Assembly (NCBI GenBank): GCA_016703525.1
Contig: JADJBW010000019.1
Location: 1 to 64,000, forward strand
Direction: 5' to 3'
Length of the DNA: 64,000 nucleotides
Source of the DNA: Actinomycetota bacterium
GTDB taxonomy: Bacteria > Actinomycetota > Acidimicrobiia > Acidimicrobiales > Microtrichaceae
Part shown: piece by piece, positions 61,502 through 64,000 of the stretch
Numbering within the stretch: position 1 is the stretch's first letter
How the letters are laid out: each line of letters opens with the position of its first letter
Translations under genes and position numbers: made by a program
Notes under the pieces: model-generated
What the model saw: only the letters and a program-made list of their open reading frames with translations
Databases searched by the model: none
Told to the model about the DNA's origin: nothing

Positions 61502-63078
61502 GCCGCACCCACCGACCCCACACCCCCTGGTTCCGGCGCCGCCCGCGCCGGTCCGAACGCGGCTACGTGCTCGCCACCGCCGCCATGATCATGGTGCCCC
61601 TCCTCGTCGTCGCGGGGTTCGCGACCGATGTCGGTGGCTGGTATCGCGAGGCGGACCGAATGCAGCGAGCCGCTGACGCCGCGGCCCTTGCGGGCGTGGT
61701 GTGGCTCCCGAACATGACGAAGGCCACGAACGTCGCTCGGGAGGTGGCCGCACGCAACGGGTTCGCCGTGAACGGCCACATCTCGGTCGCCGTCACCCGT
61801 ATGGCCGAGTCGCAGCTGTCGGTCGAGATCACCGACAGCGATGCGCCGCGGTACTTCTCCGGCCTGGTGGTCTCGAGCAAGTCGATCACCCGCAACGCCC
61901 GGTCGTCGTACCGCAAGCCGATTCCGCTCGGGAGCCCGAAGAACTACATCGGGACGGGTTCGCTGCTCGGCGCTCCGAACACCGAGGGCTTCTGGGCCGC
62001 GGTCAACGGGTGGTGTGCGCCGAAGGAACAGGGCGACGAGTTCTCGGCCGCGTTCATGGGCAACTGGATGCCGCCGGGCTACATCACCGACGTGTCGTGC
62101 CCGGGCGGCACGGTGAACCCGGCATTCCGGCCGAACTACCAGCACTCGTACACGCTCACGCTCCCCGCCGGACGCACGATGCCGGTGGTCGTCCACATCT
62201 ACAGCCCCCGGGCCGACCTCGCCTTCCCCGATCCGACGCTCTACGCCCAAACGACCACCACCAACTTCCGGGTGCGCGAACCGGACGACACCCCTTTCAA
62301 CGATGCCGACAACCCGCTGACGTCGTGCGGGGCGCTCCCCAATCCGAAGGTCTTCTCGCCGGTGACCCTTGGGATGCCAGCGGGCATGCCCGGCGGCCCA
62401 CCGGCCGACGAACCCGTTCCCGAGACCCTGCTCGGCGCACCGGGTTGGGTTCGGATCTGTGAGATCCCCGCCAGCGCACCCGCCGGGTCGTACTTCATCG
62501 ACGTCGGCACGTTGGAGGGCGAAGCCGGTTCGGTCGGCTACAACGCCTACTCCATCCTTGCGTCGTACAACGGCGACGGCGTCACCTGCGACGTCCGCAC
62601 CGACGGCATGTGTCCCGGGGTGTCGGGCCGCGAACACCTGTCGATGAAGGCCGAGGCCTCGACCCCCCAGGCCGACCTGTTCCTCGCTTCGGTGAGCGCC
62701 GACTACGCCGGCCAGACCCTGGAGGTCGACCTGTTCGACCCCGGCGAGGGCGGCAACTACCTCGAGATCCTCGATCCCAACGGCGACCCGACCGCCTTCA
62801 CCTGGCAGAGCGCCGACGGCGACTACTCGGGCGGCCCCACCACGCAGCTCGACGTGAGCGGCTGCGTCGGCTGGGCGCCCATCGGACCGGGTCGGGCCTC
62901 GGCGTGCCGGTTCAACGAGCGCAACGTCATCGTGAGCATCCCCCTGGCAGCGAACTACACGGCGACCTACGGAACGAAGACGTGGTGGAAGGTGCGCTAT
63001 GCCTTCTCGATCGCGGTGACGGACCGAACGACGATCTCCGTGACGGCTCGCGGCGCACCGGTGCACCTCACCGAGTAG
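61498..63078 (+). CDS. TadG-like secreted/pilus-associated protein
   Basis: The 526-residue protein begins with the TadG/Flp-associated N-terminus: RSERGYVLATAAMIMVPLLV, then TDVGGWYREADRMQRAADAA AL..., where the segment after the helix is typical of TadG-like proteins. The long extracytoplasmic part (about 90-526) is beta-rich and unlike classic TadG; it lacks an obvious VWA motif and contains many Pro, Gly and Asp residues and scattered cysteines. The ATG overlaps the preceding stop as ATGA. With two TadE-like proteins it makes a three-gene set without its own ATPase; the machinery at the window start could serve it. Confidence 0.78.
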   Translation: MSRTHRPHTPWFRRRPRRSERGYVLATAAMIMVPLLVVAGFATDVGGWYREADRMQRAADAAALAGVVWLPNMTKATNVAREVAARNGFAVNGHISVAVTRMAESQLSVEITDSDAPRYFSGLVVSSKSITRNARSSYRKPIPLGSPKNYIGTGSLLGAPNTEGFWAAVNGWCAPKEQGDEFSAAFMGNWMPPGYITDVSCPGGTVNPAFRPNYQHSYTLTLPAGRTMPVVVHIYSPRADLAFPDPTLYAQTTTTNFRVREPDDTPFNDADNPLTSCGALPNPKVFSPVTLGMPAGMPGGPPADEPVPETLLGAPGWVRICEIPASAPAGSYFIDVGTLEGEAGSVGYNAYSILASYNGDGVTCDVRTDGMCPGVSGREHLSMKAEASTPQADLFLASVSADYAGQTLEVDLFDPGEGGNYLEILDPNGDPTAFTWQSADGDYSGGPTTQLDVSGCVGWAPIGPGRASACRFNERNVIVSIPLAANYTATYGTKTWWKVRYAFSIAVTDRTTISVTARGAPVHLTE

Positions 63079-63138
63079 GCCCGACCGGCCGAGCCCGCGC
63101 AGGTTTCGCTGTCGGTGGGTGCTGTCAGAGTGACGGAC

Positions 63139-63374
63139 ATGAACACCCAGCTCGTTCTCATCGACGACTCGCCCGCGACTGGCGGATGGATGAGCACACT
63201 CGCGAGATCGGCCGCGCCGGCATCGCCGCGGCACGCGCCGTGTTGCGGAGCTCACGCGCCACGGGCGACGAACTGGCCGAGGTCACGCTCCTGCCGGCGC
63301 CCATCGGCAGTTCGGGCGCCGGCGCAGGCCCGCAGCCGGCCACGGCGCCGCGGCGCCGACGCACCGCCGCATGA
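63139..63374 (+). pseudogene. Small protein of about 78 residues, one probable indel
   Basis: The frame starting at the ATG (MNTQLVLIDDSP) changes near the C run at 63172-63174. Restoring one C gives RDWRMDEHTREIGRAGIAAA followed by RAVLRSSRATGDELAEVTLL and a Pro/Arg-rich end, a total of 78 residues. The charged, helical centre looks like real protein and short adaptor-like proteins of this type occur in actinobacteria, but I cannot name the family. It lies 60 bases downstream of the TadG-like gene and 50 bases upstream of the thiolase. Confidence 0.5.
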
Positions 63375-63424
63375 GCGGCAACCCGTCGGGCGCGACCCCC
63401 GCACCGCTTCGTAGAGTGCGGTCC

Positions 63425-64000
63425 ATGTCGAATGTTGTGATTGTCGAAGCCGTCCGGTCGCCGATCGGCCGCCGCCGTGGGGGCCTGTCCACCATGCACC
63501 CGGCCGAACTCCTGGCCGCAACGCTGCGAACGCTCGTCGACCGATCGGGTATCGACCCGTCGGTGGTCGGTCAGGTCGTCGGCGGATGTGTGAGCCAGGT
63601 CGGCGAGCAATCGTTCAACGTCACCCGGACGGCTTGGCTGAGCGCCGGGCTCCCCCTGTCCACCGCAGCGACCACGGTCGACACGCAGTGCGGCTCATCG
63701 CAACAGGCGACCAATCTCGCAACGGCGCTGGTCGCTGCGGGCGTGATCGACGTTGCGGTCGCGTGCGGCGTCGAATCGATGAGCCGCATCCCGATCGGCT
63801 CGAACTCGTCGAAGAAGCTGGGCCTCGGCGTCGCGATCCCAAAGGCCTACTTCGGCCAGTACGAGTTCACGTCGCAGTTCGAAGGCGCCGAGCGCATCGC
63901 CGCCAAGTGGCAGGTCAGCCGCGACGACTGCGACCGGCTCGGGTTCGAATCGCAACAGCGCGCCCGCGCTGCGTGGGATGCCGACCGATTCGCGTCGCAA
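63425..64000 (+). CDS. Acetyl-CoA acetyltransferase (thiolase), partial
   Basis: The first 192 codons are present; the rest lies beyond the window. MSNVVIVEAVRSPIGRRRGG, LVDRSGIDPSVVGQVVGGCV and TVDTQCGSSQQATNLATALV (nucleophilic Cys in QCGSS) are thiolase hallmarks, and ACGVESMSRIPIGSN follows. Thiolases cleave 3-ketoacyl-CoA or condense acetyl-CoA. QCGSS and the general form resemble actinobacterial thiolases of fatty-acid or steroid breakdown; the exact substrate cannot be told from half a protein. Confidence 0.92.
   Translation, partial: MSNVVIVEAVRSPIGRRRGGLSTMHPAELLAATLRTLVDRSGIDPSVVGQVVGGCVSQVGEQSFNVTRTAWLSAGLPLSTAATTVDTQCGSSQQATNLATALVAAGVIDVAVACGVESMSRIPIGSNSSKKLGLGVAIPKAYFGQYEFTSQFEGAERIAAKWQVSRDDCDRLGFESQQRARAAWDADRFASQ

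Noticed and set aside
1..64000. Mobile elements, prophage, CRISPR arrays, rRNA genes and a replication origin
   Set aside because: No transposase, integrase, terminal repeats, spaced direct repeats, rRNA or DnaA-box cluster was recognised; the repeats found are local and intragenic.

Overview
The window is a high-GC bacterial chromosome segment with no phage, insertion sequence or CRISPR array. A BldD-like regulator, FolP2-type pterin synthase homologue, class II DAHP synthase, WXG100 protein with an FtsK/EssC ATPase, TadE-like pilus genes, PaaX, LytR_C and frequent GTG starts with ATGA/GTGA overlaps all point to Actinomycetota. I infer the class Acidimicrobiia (Ilumatobacter-like), but not from a search.

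Layout. 1-5333 (minus): a Tad pilus operon, tadA-tadB-tadC-pilin-three TadE-like proteins, ending in a kinase-fold protein that lacks catalytic residues and is cut by the window edge. 5334-7681: a secreted lipoprotein with a DosR-like box upstream, and a BldD-like regulator with its own promoter and a candidate BldD box. 7682-18118 (mostly minus): the actinobacterial housekeeping block comEA-comEC-folP2-holA / rpsT / lepA / hrcA-dnaJ-rsmE. 18164-20880: thioredoxin-TPR protein, phosphotransferase, PAC2 protein. 20899-27695 (minus): a branched-chain-type ABC importer packed into three genes, a LivH-LivM fusion, an MFS-LivF-LivG triple fusion and a membrane-anchored binding protein. 27878-32312: fatty acyl-AMP ligase, leuS, tRNA-Ala(GGC). 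32453-33136: an AbrB/VapC toxin-antitoxin pair. 33291-39642 (minus): a minimal type VII secretion-like cluster with WXG100 protein, FHA-bearing EssC-like ATPase, FHA/winged-helix-like protein and Ser/Thr kinase. 39645-42048 (minus): rsfS, LytR_C protein, nadD. 42279-48632 (plus): sigma factor, DAHP synthase, assimilatory sulfite reductase and CysH, PaaX regulator, DUF2505 protein. 48686-52190 (minus): tandem-FKBP lipoprotein and a VWA/MoxR pair. 52281-57703 (plus): VanX-like dipeptidase, CbbX/EccA-like AAA protein, glycine-zipper protein, murJ, pspA. 57728-60072 (minus): obgE-proB. 60194-63078 (plus): a second TadE/TadG-like cluster. The window ends in a small protein and a partial thiolase.

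Two cross-cutting points matter for any reader. First, about eleven suspected small indels break otherwise intact genes (lepA, the MFS-Liv fusion, vapC, the EssC-like ATPase, the AAA protein, a TadE gene, a small gene). Several look like lost copies of 2-4 base tandem repeats, so sequence error is more likely than decay. Second, the strongest novelty candidates are the MFS-LivF-LivG fusion, the compact EssC/WXG100/FHA/kinase cluster, a sulfite reductase with two complete sets of iron-sulfur cysteines, and the BldD-like protein with a near-canonical c-di-GMP signature and a box beside its own promoter.
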